In this document: in pieces, positions 35,095-44,895 of the stretch
How positions within the stretch are numbered: the stretch's first letter is position 1
Layout of the letters: every line of letters starts with the position of its first letter
NCBI RefSeq assembly: GCF_009769165.1
Contig: NZ_CP043476.1
Location: forward strand, 372,001 to 436,000
From: Xanthomonas hyacinthi
GTDB taxonomy: Bacteria > Pseudomonadota > Gammaproteobacteria > Xanthomonadales > Xanthomonadaceae
Direction of reading: 5' to 3'
DNA length: 64,000 nt
Position numbers and translations under genes: made by a program
The notes under the pieces: model-generated
Databases searched by the model: none
Seen by the model: only the letters and a program-made list of their open reading frames with translations
Told to the model about the DNA's origin: nothing

Positions 35095-35250
35095 GGGAAT
35101 GGGGAATGGAGAAACGGGAATGGGTAGAGCGTAACAGCCGCGCTGGACATGGAAGATCGCGGGTTTTCGAGTAGCAGAAGCGAATCAATCAACGAGACGT
35201 CTGCTATGCAGCGCTTTGCCGATTCCCGTTTCTCCATTCCCGATTCCCGG
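35095..35250. repeat. Fold-back hairpin of GGGAAT-type repeats (queE-queC)
   Basis: Arm 1 (35095-35124) contains GGGAATGGGGAATGGAGAAA then CGGGAATGGG. Arm 2 (35221-35250) is its inverse complement with about two mismatches. The arms are separated by 96 bp and fill most of the queE-queC gap, giving a possible stem of about 28 bp in the que transcript. Confidence 0.8.
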
Positions 35251-35266
35251 CTGCGCGCCCGCGCAG

Positions 35267-35944
35267 CTAACGCCCCGGCTCGTCGTTCCACAGCAGCTTG
35301 TGCAACTGCATCTGGAAGCGCACCGGCAGGCGGTCGGCGACGATCCAGTCGGCCAGCTCGCGCGGCGCCAGTTCGCTCTTGCTCGGCGAGAACCAGACGG
35401 TGCAGCGCTCGTGCAGGCGGTGTTCGGCGACCAGCGCGCGCGCCCAGTCGTAGTCGGCGCGGCCGCACAGCACGAACTTGATCTGGTCGCGCGCGGTCAG
35501 CAGCGGCAGGTTTTCCCAGCGGTTGCGCGCCGCTTCCCGCGAGGCCGGGGTCTTGATGTCGAGCACCCGCGACACGCGCGGGTCCACCTCGGCGATGTCC
35601 AGCGCGCCGGAGGTTTCCAGCGATACGTCGTAGCCGGCGTCGCACAGCTGCTGCAGCAGGCGCAGGCAGCGCTTCTGCGCCAGCGGCTCGCCGCCGGTCA
35701 CGCAGACGTGGCGCACGCCGTGGCGCGCCACTTCGGCCAGGATCGCGTCGATGTCCCACCACTGCCCGCCATGGAAGGCGTAGGCGGTGTCGCAGTAGCT
35801 GCAGCGCAGCGGGCAGCCGGTCAGGCGCACGAACACGGTCGGCCAGCCGGCGCTGTCGGCCTCGCCCTGCAGCGACAGGAAGATCTCCGTCAGCTTCAGG
35901 CGCGGCAGCGGGCTTTGCACGATATCGCTGGGAACGGCGGCCAT
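35267..35944 (-). CDS. queE: 7-carboxy-7-deazaguanine synthase (radical SAM)
   Basis: A 225-residue enzyme making the deazapurine ring from 6-carboxytetrahydropterin, one step before QueC. The radical SAM motif is TGCPLRCSYCDTAYAFHGG, with the three cluster cysteines CxxxCxxC about residue 45-52. LTEIFLSLQGEADSAGWPTV is the substrate region, and HVCVTGGEPLAQK is the SAM-binding GGE motif. The start MAAVPSDIVQSPLPRLKL at 35944 is the nearest ATG consistent with family length. It lies 46 bp after cpoB, at the end of the Tol-Pal cluster. Confidence 0.96.
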   Translation of the reverse strand: MAAVPSDIVQSPLPRLKLTEIFLSLQGEADSAGWPTVFVRLTGCPLRCSYCDTAYAFHGGQWWDIDAILAEVARHGVRHVCVTGGEPLAQKRCLRLLQQLCDAGYDVSLETSGALDIAEVDPRVSRVLDIKTPASREAARNRWENLPLLTARDQIKFVLCGRADYDWARALVAEHRLHERCTVWFSPSKSELAPRELADWIVADRLPVRFQMQLHKLLWNDEPGR

Positions 35945-35990
35945 GGCGGGAAAGTATGCCCCCGCGACGATGGCGGCAGCGTTCGGTGGC

Positions 35991-36803
35991 TCAGCGCAGC
36001 TGCTGGCCGATGCGGATCGACTGCAAACGGTCCTGCGCGGTGCGCGCGGCATCCGATCCCGGATACTGGCTGCTCACCTGCTGCAGGGTCTGCTCGGCGT
36101 CCTGGGTACGGCCTTCGCCGTACTGCGACAGGCCCAGCTTGAGCAGGGCGCCGGAGGCCTTGTCGTGGGTCGGGTAGCGGCCGATCAGGTCGCGGAACTG
36201 CGCCTCGGCCAGCGGAAAATTCTTGGTGGCGTAATAGCTCTCGCCCAGCCAGTACAGAGCATTGGGGGCGTAAACGCCGTTCGGGTACAGCTCGAGGAAG
36301 CTCTGGAACAGATTCGCCGAGTCGGCGTACCTGCCGGCCTTCAGCGCGTCGAAGGCGACGTTGTAGCTGGTGCGCTCGTCGCCGCTGGCGGCAAGCGTGC
36401 CGGCGTCGCCATGCACCGACGGCGGCCGTTCGGGAACGGCGGCAGCCGGCTTGGCGGCGGGTGCGGAAGCGGCCGCTGCGGCAGCGCCAGCCGGCGGCAA
36501 CGGCGGCGTCGCGCCACCCTCGATCCGGTTCAGGCGCCCGTCCAGGTCCAGGTACTGGTCCTTGGCGCGCTGCTTGAGTTGTTCGTTGTCGTGCTGCAAC
36601 TGCTCGATCGTGGCCTCCAGCGACTGCACCTGCGTGCGCAGCTGGTTGAGCTGGTTCAGCACATCGGTGTTGCCCTGGGTATTCATGGCCTGCTGCTCGA
36701 GCGCGGACACGCGATCGGCCAGGCTTGCGCGCTGCGCATGAGCCGGCGCGGCGGCCACCAGGGCCGCCGCGACGATCATCGATGTAAGGACACCGATACG
36801 CAT
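35991..36803 (-). CDS. cpoB: Cell division coordinator CpoB (YbgF)
   Basis: A 270-residue periplasmic protein that coordinates outer-membrane constriction with septal peptidoglycan synthesis. The signal peptide is MIVAAALVAAAPAHAQ. A coiled coil follows (LADRVSALEQQAMNTQGNTD, LRTQVQSLEATIEQLQHDNE), then an Ala/Pro-rich linker, then TPR repeats: YNVAFDALKAGRYADSANLF, ALYWLGESYYATKNFPLAEA, ASGALLKLGLSQYGEGRTQD. It begins 3 bp after the pal stop codon, so it is part of the same operon. Confidence 0.95.
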   Translation of the reverse strand: MRIGVLTSMIVAAALVAAAPAHAQRASLADRVSALEQQAMNTQGNTDVLNQLNQLRTQVQSLEATIEQLQHDNEQLKQRAKDQYLDLDGRLNRIEGGATPPLPPAGAAAAAASAPAAKPAAAVPERPPSVHGDAGTLAASGDERTSYNVAFDALKAGRYADSANLFQSFLELYPNGVYAPNALYWLGESYYATKNFPLAEAQFRDLIGRYPTHDKASGALLKLGLSQYGEGRTQDAEQTLQQVSSQYPGSDAARTAQDRLQSIRIGQQLR

Positions 36804-36806
36804 CTA

Positions 36807-37325
36807 TTACTGCGCCGTGTACACGATCTCGACGCGGCGGTTCTGCGACCAGCAGGACTCGTTCGACTCGGTGCACACCGGACGCTCTTCGCCGTAGCTG
36901 ACCACGGTCAGCTGCGCAGCCGAACCGCCGGCGGCCTGCAGTGCCGAAGACACGGCATTGCCACGACGCTCGCCCAGGCCCATGTTGTACTCGCGCGAAC
37001 CGCGCTCGTCGGCATTGCCCTGCAGGGTGATGCGCGAGGACGGACGGTCGCGCAGGTACTTGGCGTGGCAGGCCATGATCGCCTGGAACTCCGGCTTCAG
37101 CGAATCCTGGTCCAGATCGAAGTAGACCACGCGCTGGCGCAGGCAGGCATCGGTATCCAGGTCGCCCGGGCCGTACAGGCCGGAGGTCGACGGGCCGGTC
37201 GGGGTGGTGGAACCGGTGGTGCTGGTGGTGTCGGTCGGGGGAACTTCCTTGACCTTCTTGGAGCAGCCGGCCAGAGCTGCAACGGACAATAGCGAGACAA
37301 GCAGAACGCGGGTGGTCTTGTTCAT
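36807..37325 (-). CDS. pal: Peptidoglycan-associated lipoprotein Pal
   Basis: A 172-residue outer-membrane lipoprotein of the Tol-Pal system. The lipobox is VAALAGC (Cys 21). A Thr/Pro-rich spacer follows (PTDTTSTTGSTTPTGPSTSG). The OmpA-type peptidoglycan-binding domain has VVYFDLDQDSLKPEFQAIMA, ITLQGNADERGSREYNMGLG, ERRGNAVSSAL and SYGEERPVC, with the expected Asp and Arg contacts for diaminopimelate. The start MNKTTRVLLVSLLSVAALAG at 37325 gives a proper lipoprotein signal. Confidence 0.97.
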   Translation of the reverse strand: MNKTTRVLLVSLLSVAALAGCSKKVKEVPPTDTTSTTGSTTPTGPSTSGLYGPGDLDTDACLRQRVVYFDLDQDSLKPEFQAIMACHAKYLRDRPSSRITLQGNADERGSREYNMGLGERRGNAVSSALQAAGGSAAQLTVVSYGEERPVCTESNESCWSQNRRVEIVYTAQ

Positions 37326-37397
37326 GGGGATACCTATATGGCTCCTGAGCCGAAAAGGGGGTTCAACGCAGCGAAATATTAACATCAAACTTACGTG

Positions 37398-38717
37398 TCA
37401 ACGCGCCGCCCGGTACGGCGACCACGACGGCTCGCGCACGTCGCCATCGGCCAGCACCAGGCGCTGGCGGACGCGGGCATCGGCCGAGACCGCGTACAGC
37501 ACCCCTCGCCCGCCTTCGCGGGCGGCATACAGGACCATGCTGGCGTTCGGGGCGAAGCTCGGCGACTCGTCCAGCGACCCCGTAGACAATGTGCTCCAGC
37601 GCGGCGAACCCAGGCTGCGGTCCATCATCGCGATCTTGTAGGTGTTGCCGCTACCCTGCGCGACGGCGATCTTGTTGCCGTCGAAGGACACGCTGGCGGT
37701 GGCGTTGTAGTTGCCCTGGAAGGTGACCCGGTTGGCGCTGCCGCCGCTCGCCGCCACCTGGTAGATCTGCGGGCGGCCGCCGCGATCGGAGGTGAAGTAG
37801 ATGCTGCTGCCGTCCGGCGCCCAGGTCGGCTCGGTGTCGATGCCGAAGTGGTTGGTCAGCTGGGTCAGCTGCTTGCTGCCCAGGTCCATCACGTAGATCT
37901 CCGGGTTGCCGCTGCGCGACAGCGCCAGGGCCAGCTTGCGGCCGTCCGGCGAGAACGAGGGCGCGCCGTTGATGCCGCGGAAGCTGGACACCAGCTGGCG
38001 GGCGCCGGTGGCGATGTCCTGGATATAGATCGAGGAGTTGCCGCGCTCGAAGCTCACGTAGGCCAGCTTCTTGCCATCCGGACTCCAGTTCGGCGACAGC
38101 AGCGGCTCGGCCGAGCGCACGATGGTCTGCGGGTTGTAGCCGTCGGCGTCGGCGACCATCAGCGCATAGCGCATCGCGCCGCCCTTGCCGCTGGCGGTGA
38201 CGTAGGCGATGCGGGTCCAGAAGGCGCCGCGCACGCCGGTGATCTTCTCGTAGATCGCATCGGCCATCTGGTGCGCCACGTCGCGCATCGCGCTGGCGCG
38301 CGCAGTCATCGCCAGGCCGAGGATACGCTCGCCCTTGGCCACGTCGAACAGTTCGTACTCGACCCGGTAGGTGCCCTCGCCGGCATCCATCACCCGGCCG
38401 GCGACCAGGTAATCCTGCTTCAGCGCGCGCCAGGTGGCGTACTGCACTTCGCTGCCGCGGGTCGGGCGCTCGACGATCTGCGCCTCGGGCAGGTTGCGGA
38501 ACTGGCCGGAGCGGTCCAGGTCGGCACGGACCACCGCGGACACGTCGGTGGACGGTGCGGCCGCCGATCCCTGGTAAGGCATCGGCACGACGGTGATCGG
38601 GGTCGCCGACGCGTTGCCGCCGACGATGTCGATTTCCAGGCCCTTGTCCTGTGCGGACGCGGCCAAGGGGAGCAACAGGGCAGCCAGGACGGCAAGCCAG
38701 CGCGGCAGTTTTTTCAT
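37398..38717 (-). CDS. tolB: Tol-Pal system protein TolB
   Basis: A 439-residue periplasmic beta-propeller that links TolA to Pal. The signal peptide is LAVLAALLLPLAASAQDKG. The N-terminal domain (ITVVPMPYQG to EKITGVRGAF) precedes six WD40-like PD40 repeats with SPDGKKLAYVSFERGNSSIY, SPDGRKLALALSRSGNPEIY, APDGSSIYFTSDRGGRPQIY. ATG 38717 (MKKLPRW) was chosen for the signal peptide. Length is typical. Confidence 0.97.
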   Translation of the reverse strand: MKKLPRWLAVLAALLLPLAASAQDKGLEIDIVGGNASATPITVVPMPYQGSAAAPSTDVSAVVRADLDRSGQFRNLPEAQIVERPTRGSEVQYATWRALKQDYLVAGRVMDAGEGTYRVEYELFDVAKGERILGLAMTARASAMRDVAHQMADAIYEKITGVRGAFWTRIAYVTASGKGGAMRYALMVADADGYNPQTIVRSAEPLLSPNWSPDGKKLAYVSFERGNSSIYIQDIATGARQLVSSFRGINGAPSFSPDGRKLALALSRSGNPEIYVMDLGSKQLTQLTNHFGIDTEPTWAPDGSSIYFTSDRGGRPQIYQVAASGGSANRVTFQGNYNATASVSFDGNKIAVAQGSGNTYKIAMMDRSLGSPRWSTLSTGSLDESPSFAPNASMVLYAAREGGRGVLYAVSADARVRQRLVLADGDVREPSWSPYRAAR

Positions 38718-38919
38718 GGGTCGCTCAGCGGTACTCGGGAAGGCGCAACAGATAGCAATGCGCGGGTGAACGTATTCGCAATCATGAACCATCGAGGTGT
38801 GAAGCCGATGGCAGGAAGCCCGGATTATCGCCTATCGCACCGCCGCCCGGGAGTTCCCGGACCTCGCCAGGCCTGGAGGCGGGCTTTTTGGACTTGGGAC
38901 AGGGAACGAAACTTCGCAT

Positions 38920-38943
38920 CCCCAATCCCCAATCCCCAATCCC
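38920..38943. repeat. 7-bp tandem repeats CCCCAAT (tolA-tolB)
   Basis: Three units of CCCCAAT in a row and a partial fourth, in the 232-bp gap between tolA and tolB. It is a variant of the GGGAATC family. A weak partner TTGGGACAGGGAA lies 26 bp to the left, so the hairpin here is poor. Confidence 0.7.
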
Positions 38944-38949
38944 GGCCTC

Positions 38950-39940
38950 TCAGCGATCCTGCGCGGTGAAGTTGAAGGTCAGGTCGCGCGCGAATACCGA
39001 TTCGAAGCCGCGGTAGGGCAGCGGCTGCGCCCGCAGCACCGCGGCCTCGATCGAACGCCGCCCGGCCTCGTCGTAGGGACAGTCGGGGCTGACCTTGGCC
39101 TCGATCACCTGCCCGCCGACGATCTGCTTGATCGCGATCTTGCACTTCTGCCCCAGCGGCACCGAATCCGGGCGCACCCACTGGCTCAGCACCGCCTGCT
39201 GGATCGCCGCGGCGTACTTGGCCGACAGGTCGGTATTGGTCCCGTTCTGTCCGGGCGCGGCCTGCGGCGTGGCCGCGGCGGTGGCCGAGGCCTGCTTGGC
39301 GCGCACGTCGGCCAGCTGGCGCAGCTTCTGCTCGGCCAGCTTGGCTTCGCGGTCGGCCTGCTCGCGCTGCTTGCGGATGTCGGCGATCTTCTGCTGCCGC
39401 TCCTCTTCCTGCTGCGCGGCCAGGCGCTGCTTCTGCTCGGCCTCCTGCTGGCGCTTCTGCTCGGTCAGGTCGATCTGCTCCTGGCGGCGCTTGGCTTCCT
39501 GCTCCTGCTTCTCCTTTTCCTGCGAGATCGCGGTGCGGCTGGCACGGTCCTGGTCGACCTTGTCCGGCACCGGGATGAAGTCCTGCGCCTTCTGCTGCTG
39601 CGCGGTCGGCGCCTGCTGCGGCTTGGGCACGGGCACCGGCTGCGGCGGCGGCACCGTGTCGTCCTCGGCGACCTCCTTGACCGGTTCGGGCAGCGGCTCG
39701 GGCAAGGGTTTGGGCGCGTCCTGCACCGCCTTCTGCGCCGAACGCACGTCCGCGGCCGAGACCACCAGCGAGGCCTCGACCATCGGCGAGCCGGCCGCCG
39801 GTTCCACCTGGCGCACCGGCGACCACCACCAGGCGAGGAAGAACAGCAACCCGAGCAGCACGTGCACGGCCAGCGCCTGCAGCACGCCGACGATCAGGCC
39901 GCTGTCGCGGTCCTGGTCGCGGGGCGGTCGGGAATCGGCT

Positions 39941-39951
<11 letters not shown>
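38950..39951 (-). CDS. tolA: Cell envelope integrity protein TolA
   Basis: A 333-residue inner-membrane protein reaching across the periplasm to TolB and Pal. One N-terminal transmembrane helix, GLIVGVLQALAVHVLLGLLF (about residues 18-40), is followed by a Pro-rich segment (EDDTVPPPQPVPVPKPQQAP). A long charged Lys/Gln/Glu/Ala helix is domain II. Domain III has YAAAIQQAVLSQWVRPDSVP, KCKIAIKQIVGGQVIEAKVS and DCPYDEAGRRSIEAAVLRAQ. It overlaps tolR by 11 bp. Confidence 0.95.
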
Positions 39952-40378
<427 letters not shown>

Positions 40379-40418
40379 GCGGGAATCCTGGGGTCGTGGG
40401 CGAAGCGCGCGGCGGCGC

Positions 40419-41195
40419 TCAGTCGCCGCTGGCCTGGCGCTGCAGGATGGAGCTGAATTCTTCGGAGAAGGTCTCGAAGCGCACCGCCATCCGCTCGACC
40501 CGGGTGGTGAAGCGGTTGTACGCCCACACCGCCGGGATCGCCACGAACAGGCCGATGGCGGTGGCGAACAGCGCCTCGGAAATGCCCGGCGCGACCGCGG
40601 CGATGCCCGCCTGCTGGCCGCTGTTGAGCATGTCATGCATGGTCACCATGATGCCGAACACGGTGCCGACCAGGCCGACATAGGGCGCGGTGGAACCGAT
40701 GTTGGCGAGCAGTTCCAGGTTGCGCTCCAGGCGGTCCACTTCGCGCGCATAGGTCGCGCGCATCGCCCGCTGCGCGCCTTCCAGCTGGATGCGCGCGTCG
40801 AGCTTGCGCTTGTCGCGCAGGCGGGTGAATTCGCGGAAGCCGGCTTCGAAGATCGCCTCCAGCCCGCCGACCACGCGGTTGCGGTCGGCCGCGCCGGCGT
40901 AGAGCTTGGTCAGGTCGGTGCCGGACCAGAAGCGGTTCTCGAAGTCGTCCGCCTCGCGGTTGGCCTGCTTGAACACCCGTGCCTTGCGGAAGATGATCAC
41001 CCAGCTGATCAGCGAGCCGAGCAGCAGCAGCAGCACGATCACCTTGACCGGCAGGCTGGCCTTGAGCAGCAGTTCCAGGTAGTTGATGCCGCCGTGGGCG
41101 GCGGTGCTGGCGACGGCCTGCGCGGCGGTCTGGGTCACGTCCTGCGGCAGCGCCTCCGCCACCGTGTCCTGCAGGGCCAGGAGCAATGCGATCAT
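40419..41195 (-). CDS. tolQ: Tol system proton channel protein TolQ
   Basis: A 258-residue ExbB/MotA-like protein with three transmembrane helices: LPVKVIVLLLLLGSLISWVI near the N-terminus, and NIGSTAPYVGLVGTVFGIMV and LFATAIGLFVAIPAVWAYNR near the C-terminus. The Thr and Ser residues of the last two helices line the proton path with TolR. The ATG overlaps the ybgC stop (ATGA at 41192-41195). Confidence 0.96.
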   Translation of the reverse strand: MIALLLALQDTVAEALPQDVTQTAAQAVASTAAHGGINYLELLLKASLPVKVIVLLLLLGSLISWVIIFRKARVFKQANREADDFENRFWSGTDLTKLYAGAADRNRVVGGLEAIFEAGFREFTRLRDKRKLDARIQLEGAQRAMRATYAREVDRLERNLELLANIGSTAPYVGLVGTVFGIMVTMHDMLNSGQQAGIAAVAPGISEALFATAIGLFVAIPAVWAYNRFTTRVERMAVRFETFSEEFSSILQRQASGD

Positions 41196-41698
41196 CCGTC
41201 GTTCCTCAGTAATCCGGTTTCAGTGATTTGGAGAGCTTTCAATTGGTCGTACAGCGCGTCGTCCATGCCGCGCGGGCGGAAGCGGCCAGCGCCCAGCGCC
41301 GCCACCTTGACCTGCGCGCGCAACAGCAACTCGCCGTCGCGATGGATCGACTGCGCGAACAGCAGGCTGGCGCGCTTGCACTGCGACAGCGCGACGCCGA
41401 CCTGCAGCGTATCGTCCAGGTGGGCCGGGCGCAGGAAGTCGAGCTGCATCGCGCGCACCGCGAACACCAGATCGTGCTGCAGGCGCAGGCGCTCCTGTCC
41501 GTAGCCCAGCGCGCGCAGCCACTCCGTGCGCGCCCGCTCCAGAAAGGCGACGTAGCGTGCATGGTAGACCACGCCACCGGCGTCGGTATCTTCCCAGTAG
41601 ATGCGTGTCGGCCAACTGAATAGAGGCTGGGAATCGGGAATCGGGAATGGGGAATCGGAAGTCAAGAGCGGTGCTCCCGTCCGTAGCTGGGTAGGCAC
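41192..41698 (-). CDS. ybgC: Tol-Pal-associated acyl-CoA thioesterase YbgC
   Basis: A hot-dog-fold 4-hydroxybenzoyl-CoA-type thioesterase. The core is WPTRIYWEDTDAGGVVYHARY, with the catalytic Asp in EDTDAGG, then VAFLERARTEWLRALGYGQE and FAVRAMQLDFLRPAHLDD. It acts on short acyl-CoAs in E. coli and is the first gene of the tol operon. The start is doubtful. ATG 41698 gives an extension ([11 protein letters not shown]) that is only translated GGGAATC-type repeat DNA. The family usually begins a few residues before FSWPTRIYWED, but no ATG exists there. TTG 41665 is another option. Confidence 0.92.
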   Translation of the reverse strand: MPTQLRTGAPLLTSDSPFPIPDSQPLFSWPTRIYWEDTDAGGVVYHARYVAFLERARTEWLRALGYGQERLRLQHDLVFAVRAMQLDFLRPAHLDDTLQVGVALSQCKRASLLFAQSIHRDGELLLRAQVKVAALGAGRFRPRGMDDALYDQLKALQITETGLLRNDG

Positions 41699-41749
41699 GG
41701 CATGCTAGAACAGCCCCTCCGATTCTCCATTCCCGATTCCCGATTCCCG
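41629..41749. repeat. Fold-back hairpin of GGGAATC repeats (ruvB-ybgC)
   Basis: Arm 1 (41629-41658) is GGGAATCGGGAATCGGGAAT then GGGGAATCGG. Arm 2 (41719-41749) is its complement with a single mismatch in 30 bp. The arms are 60 bp apart. Arm 1 lies in the annotated 5' end of ybgC and arm 2 in the last codons of ruvB, so the structure spans the junction of the two genes. Confidence 0.88.
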
Positions 41750-42742
41750 CATCTTGGGCTTCAGGCCCAAGTGCAGATAGGCCTTGTTGGTCGCCATGCG
41801 CCCGCGCGCGGTGCGGATCAGGTAGCCCTGCTGGATCAGGTACGGCTCGATCACGTCTTCCAGGGTGCCGCGCTCTTCCGACAGCGAGGCGGCCAGCGAC
41901 TCGACCCCGACCGGGCCGCCGTCGAAGTAGTCGATGATGGTGCGCAGCAGGCGCCGATCCAGGTCGTCGAAGCCTTCCGGATCGACCCCGAGCATCTGCA
42001 TCGCCGCCTGCGCGACCTCCAGATCGATCAGCCCGCCGGCGCGGACCTGGGCGAAATCGCGGACCCGCCGCAGCAGCCGGTTGGCGATACGCGGGGTGCC
42101 GCGCGCGCGCCGCGCGATCTCCGCGCAGCCGTCGGCGTCGCAGGCGATGCCGAGGATGGCGGCGGAGCGGCGCACGATCCTGCCCAGCTCTTCCGGGGTA
42201 TAGAACGCCAGGCGCTGCACGATGCCGAAGCGGTCGCGCAGCGGCGCGGTCAGCAGGCCGGCGCGGGTGGTGGCGCCGATCAGGGTGAACGGCGGCAGGT
42301 CGATCTTGATCGAGCGCGCGGCCGGACCCTCGCCGATCATGATGTCGATCTGGAAGTCTTCCATCGCCGGATACAGCACTTCCTCGACCACCGGCGACAG
42401 GCGGTGGATCTCGTCCACGAACAGCACGTCGTGCGGCTGCAGGTTGGTCAGCAGCGCCGCCAGGTCGCCGGCCTTCTCGATCACCGGGCCGGAGGTGGCG
42501 CGCAGATTGACCCCCAGCTCGTTGGCGATGACATGGCTGAGCGTGGTCTTGCCCAGGCCCGGCGGGCCGAAGATCAGCACATGGTCCAGCGCCTCGCCGC
42601 GCGCCCTGGCCGCTTCGATATAGATCGACAGCTGCTCGCGCACCGGCTGCTGGCCGAGGTAGTCGGCCAGCCGCTTGGGGCGGATGCTGGCCTCGACCGC
42701 GTCGTCTTCGCGGGTGGCGCTGCTGGCGATGATGCGGTCCAT
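41705..42742 (-). CDS. ruvB: Holliday junction branch migration helicase RuvB
   Basis: A 345-residue AAA+ motor of the RuvAB complex. Walker A is [20 protein letters not shown], Walker B is [20 protein letters not shown], sensor 1 is [20 protein letters not shown], and the C-terminal winged helix is [20 protein letters not shown]. The start [20 protein letters not shown] at 42742 is standard. The last residues, [15 protein letters not shown] after HLGLKPK, are encoded by GGGAATC-type repeat DNA and are not part of the family consensus. The repeat has thus supplied a short C-terminal tail. Confidence 0.97.
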   Translation of the reverse strand: MDRIIASSATREDDAVEASIRPKRLADYLGQQPVREQLSIYIEAARARGEALDHVLIFGPPGLGKTTLSHVIANELGVNLRATSGPVIEKAGDLAALLTNLQPHDVLFVDEIHRLSPVVEEVLYPAMEDFQIDIMIGEGPAARSIKIDLPPFTLIGATTRAGLLTAPLRDRFGIVQRLAFYTPEELGRIVRRSAAILGIACDADGCAEIARRARGTPRIANRLLRRVRDFAQVRAGGLIDLEVAQAAMQMLGVDPEGFDDLDRRLLRTIIDYFDGGPVGVESLAASLSEERGTLEDVIEPYLIQQGYLIRTARGRMATNKAYLHLGLKPKMRESGIGNGESEGLF

Positions 42743-42750
42743 TGAAAAGC

Positions 42751-42899
42751 CGGGAATGGGGAATCGAGAATGGGGAATCGAGCGGACAATAGTAGCGGTT
42801 AGCGGCACTGCTGGCGCCTATTTCAACAGCAGCCTTCGGTATCGCGAGCAGCCGCAGGCCGTTGCCCTTCCCTATTCCCCATTCCCGTCTCCCGATCCC
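42751..42899. repeat. Fold-back hairpin of GGGAAT repeats (kup-ruvB)
   Basis: Arm 1 (42751-42780) is CGGGAATGGGGAATCGAGAA then TGGGGAATCG. Arm 2 (42870-42899) holds CCCTATTCCCCATTCCCGTC then TCCCGATCCCC. They are roughly complementary with several mismatches and are about 90 bp apart. They fill the gap between kup and ruvB. Confidence 0.75.
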
Positions 42900-42923
42900 C
42901 AAGGCCGCGACATCGTCGCGGCC

Positions 42924-44843
42924 TCAGATCTCCACCTGCGCCCCCAGCTCCACCAGCCGGTTGCCGGGGATGCGGAAGAAGCCGGTGGCGGGGGCGGCGT
43001 TGCGGTGCATGACCGCGAACAGCTTGTCGCGCCAGAGCGGCATGCCGCGGTTGGCGCTGGCCACGATGGTCTCGCGGCTGGCGAAATAGGTGGTGTCCAT
43101 CGGGTCGAAGTAGATGCCGCCCTGGTCGCAGGAGCGCATCAGCGCCAGCGGCATGTCGGGGGTCTCCATGAAGCCGAAGCGCACGATCACCCGGTAGAAC
43201 TCGTCGCCGATGGCGTCCATCTTCAGCCGCTGCCTGGCCGAGGCATACGGCACCGGCAGGGTTTCCACGGTCAGGAACACGTTGCGCTCGTGCAGCACCT
43301 TGTTGTGCTTGAGGTTGTGCATCAGCGCGTGCGGCACCACGGTCGCGTCGGCGGTCAGGAACACCGCGGTGCCGGGCACGCGCACCGGCGGCGCCAGCAT
43401 CAGCCCGGGCAGGAAGCTGTCGATCTGGATGCCGTCCTTGCGGATCTCCTCGCGCAGCAGCTCGCGGCCGCGGCGCCAGGTGCGCATCAGGGTGAACATC
43501 ACGATGCCCAGCGCCACCGGGAACCAGGCGCCCTGCAGCAGCTTGGCGCCGTTGGCGATCAGGAATGCGGCGTCGATGACGAAGAACACCACGCACAGCG
43601 GCAGCACCCAGTTGCGCCAGCGCGGCCACAGCGCGCGCGCCACCAGCGCCAGCAGCAGGGTGTCGATCAGCATCGTCGCCGACACCGAGATGCCGTAGGC
43701 CACCGCCAGGTTGGTGGAACTGCGGAAGATCAGCACCAGCGCGATCACCATCACCATCAGCAGCCAGTTGATGCCGGGGATGTAGATCTGGCCGATGGTG
43801 TCGTGCGAGGTGTGCTTGATCAGCATGCGCGGGATGTAGCCCAGCTGCATCGCCTGGCGCGCGATCGAGAACGCGCCGGTGATCACCGCCTGCGAGGCGA
43901 TCACCGCTGCCAGCGTGGCCAGCACGATCATCGGGTACAGCGCCCAGCCGGGCACCGCCTCGAAGAACGGGTTCTTCAGCGCCGAGGGATGCTTGAGCAC
44001 CAGCGCGCCCTGCCCCAGGTAGTTCAGCACCAGGCACGGCAGCACGAAGAAGTACCAGGCGTGGCGGATCGGGCGCGCGCCGAAGTGGCCCATGTCCGCG
44101 TACAGCGCCTCGCCGCCGGTCACCGCCAGCACCACCGCGCCGAGGATCCACACCCCGTGCCAGCCGTGGTCGAGGAAGAAGCGGATCGCCCACCACGGGT
44201 TGAACGCCTTCAGCACTTCCGGCGCATCGACGATGTTCCAGATGCCGATCGCCGCCAGCGACAGGAACCACAGGCAGGTGATCGGGCCGAACACCTTGCC
44301 GACCTTCTCGGTGCCGAAGCGCTGGCCCAGGAACAGGATCACCAGCACCACCACGGTGATCGGCACGATGAAGGCGTGCAGGCCCGGCGCGGCCACCTCC
44401 AGGCCTTCGACCGCGCCCAGCACCGAGATCGCCGGGGTGATCACGCCGTCGCCGAAGAACAGCGAGGCGCCGAAGATGCCGAGGATGCCGACCACGTAGG
44501 CCGAGCGCGAGCCCTTGCGCATGGTGCGCTGGGTCAGCGCCATCAGCGCCATGATGCCGCCCTCGCCGTCGTTGTCGGCGCGCATGATGATGGTGACGTA
44601 CTTCAGCGTGACCACGATCATCAGCGACCAGAACGCCAGCGACAGCACCCCGAGCACGGTGTCGTGGTCGCTGCTCAGGCCGTAGTGCGGCGAGAACGCC
44701 TCTTTCAGCGTGTACAGCGGGCTGGTGCCGATGTCGCCGAACACCACGCCGATGGCGCCGATGATCAGCGCGAAGCCGGCCTTGCCATGCGAGGCATCGG
44801 CCGAATGGCCGGAGCCGGGGGACGGAGCGGGAGTGGAGGACAT
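42924..44843 (-). CDS. kup: Low-affinity potassium transporter Kup
   Basis: A 639-residue KUP/HAK potassium-proton symporter. The N-terminal signature is [20 protein letters not shown] (about residues 33-52). Twelve hydrophobic helices follow, including [60 protein letters not shown], and [21 protein letters not shown] cytoplasmic C-terminal domain of about 180 residues ends the protein. It is inserted between ruvA and ruvB on the same strand, a layout found in xanthomonads. It is complete. Confidence 0.96.
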   Translation of the reverse strand: MSSTPAPSPGSGHSADASHGKAGFALIIGAIGVVFGDIGTSPLYTLKEAFSPHYGLSSDHDTVLGVLSLAFWSLMIVVTLKYVTIIMRADNDGEGGIMALMALTQRTMRKGSRSAYVVGILGIFGASLFFGDGVITPAISVLGAVEGLEVAAPGLHAFIVPITVVVLVILFLGQRFGTEKVGKVFGPITCLWFLSLAAIGIWNIVDAPEVLKAFNPWWAIRFFLDHGWHGVWILGAVVLAVTGGEALYADMGHFGARPIRHAWYFFVLPCLVLNYLGQGALVLKHPSALKNPFFEAVPGWALYPMIVLATLAAVIASQAVITGAFSIARQAMQLGYIPRMLIKHTSHDTIGQIYIPGINWLLMVMVIALVLIFRSSTNLAVAYGISVSATMLIDTLLLALVARALWPRWRNWVLPLCVVFFVIDAAFLIANGAKLLQGAWFPVALGIVMFTLMRTWRRGRELLREEIRKDGIQIDSFLPGLMLAPPVRVPGTAVFLTADATVVPHALMHNLKHNKVLHERNVFLTVETLPVPYASARQRLKMDAIGDEFYRVIVRFGFMETPDMPLALMRSCDQGGIYFDPMDTTYFASRETIVASANRGMPLWRDKLFAVMHRNAAPATGFFRIPGNRLVELGAQVEI

Positions 44844-44895
44844 GTGGGGATCAGGTTAGCGCCGCGAGGCGTGAAGAAGGAGGTACGGCGCGCGG

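Noticed and set aside
36035..37292. Plus-strand 449-codon frame opposite cpoB and pal
   Set aside because: Shadow of the Tol-Pal genes on the other strand; no domain and no suitable start signals.
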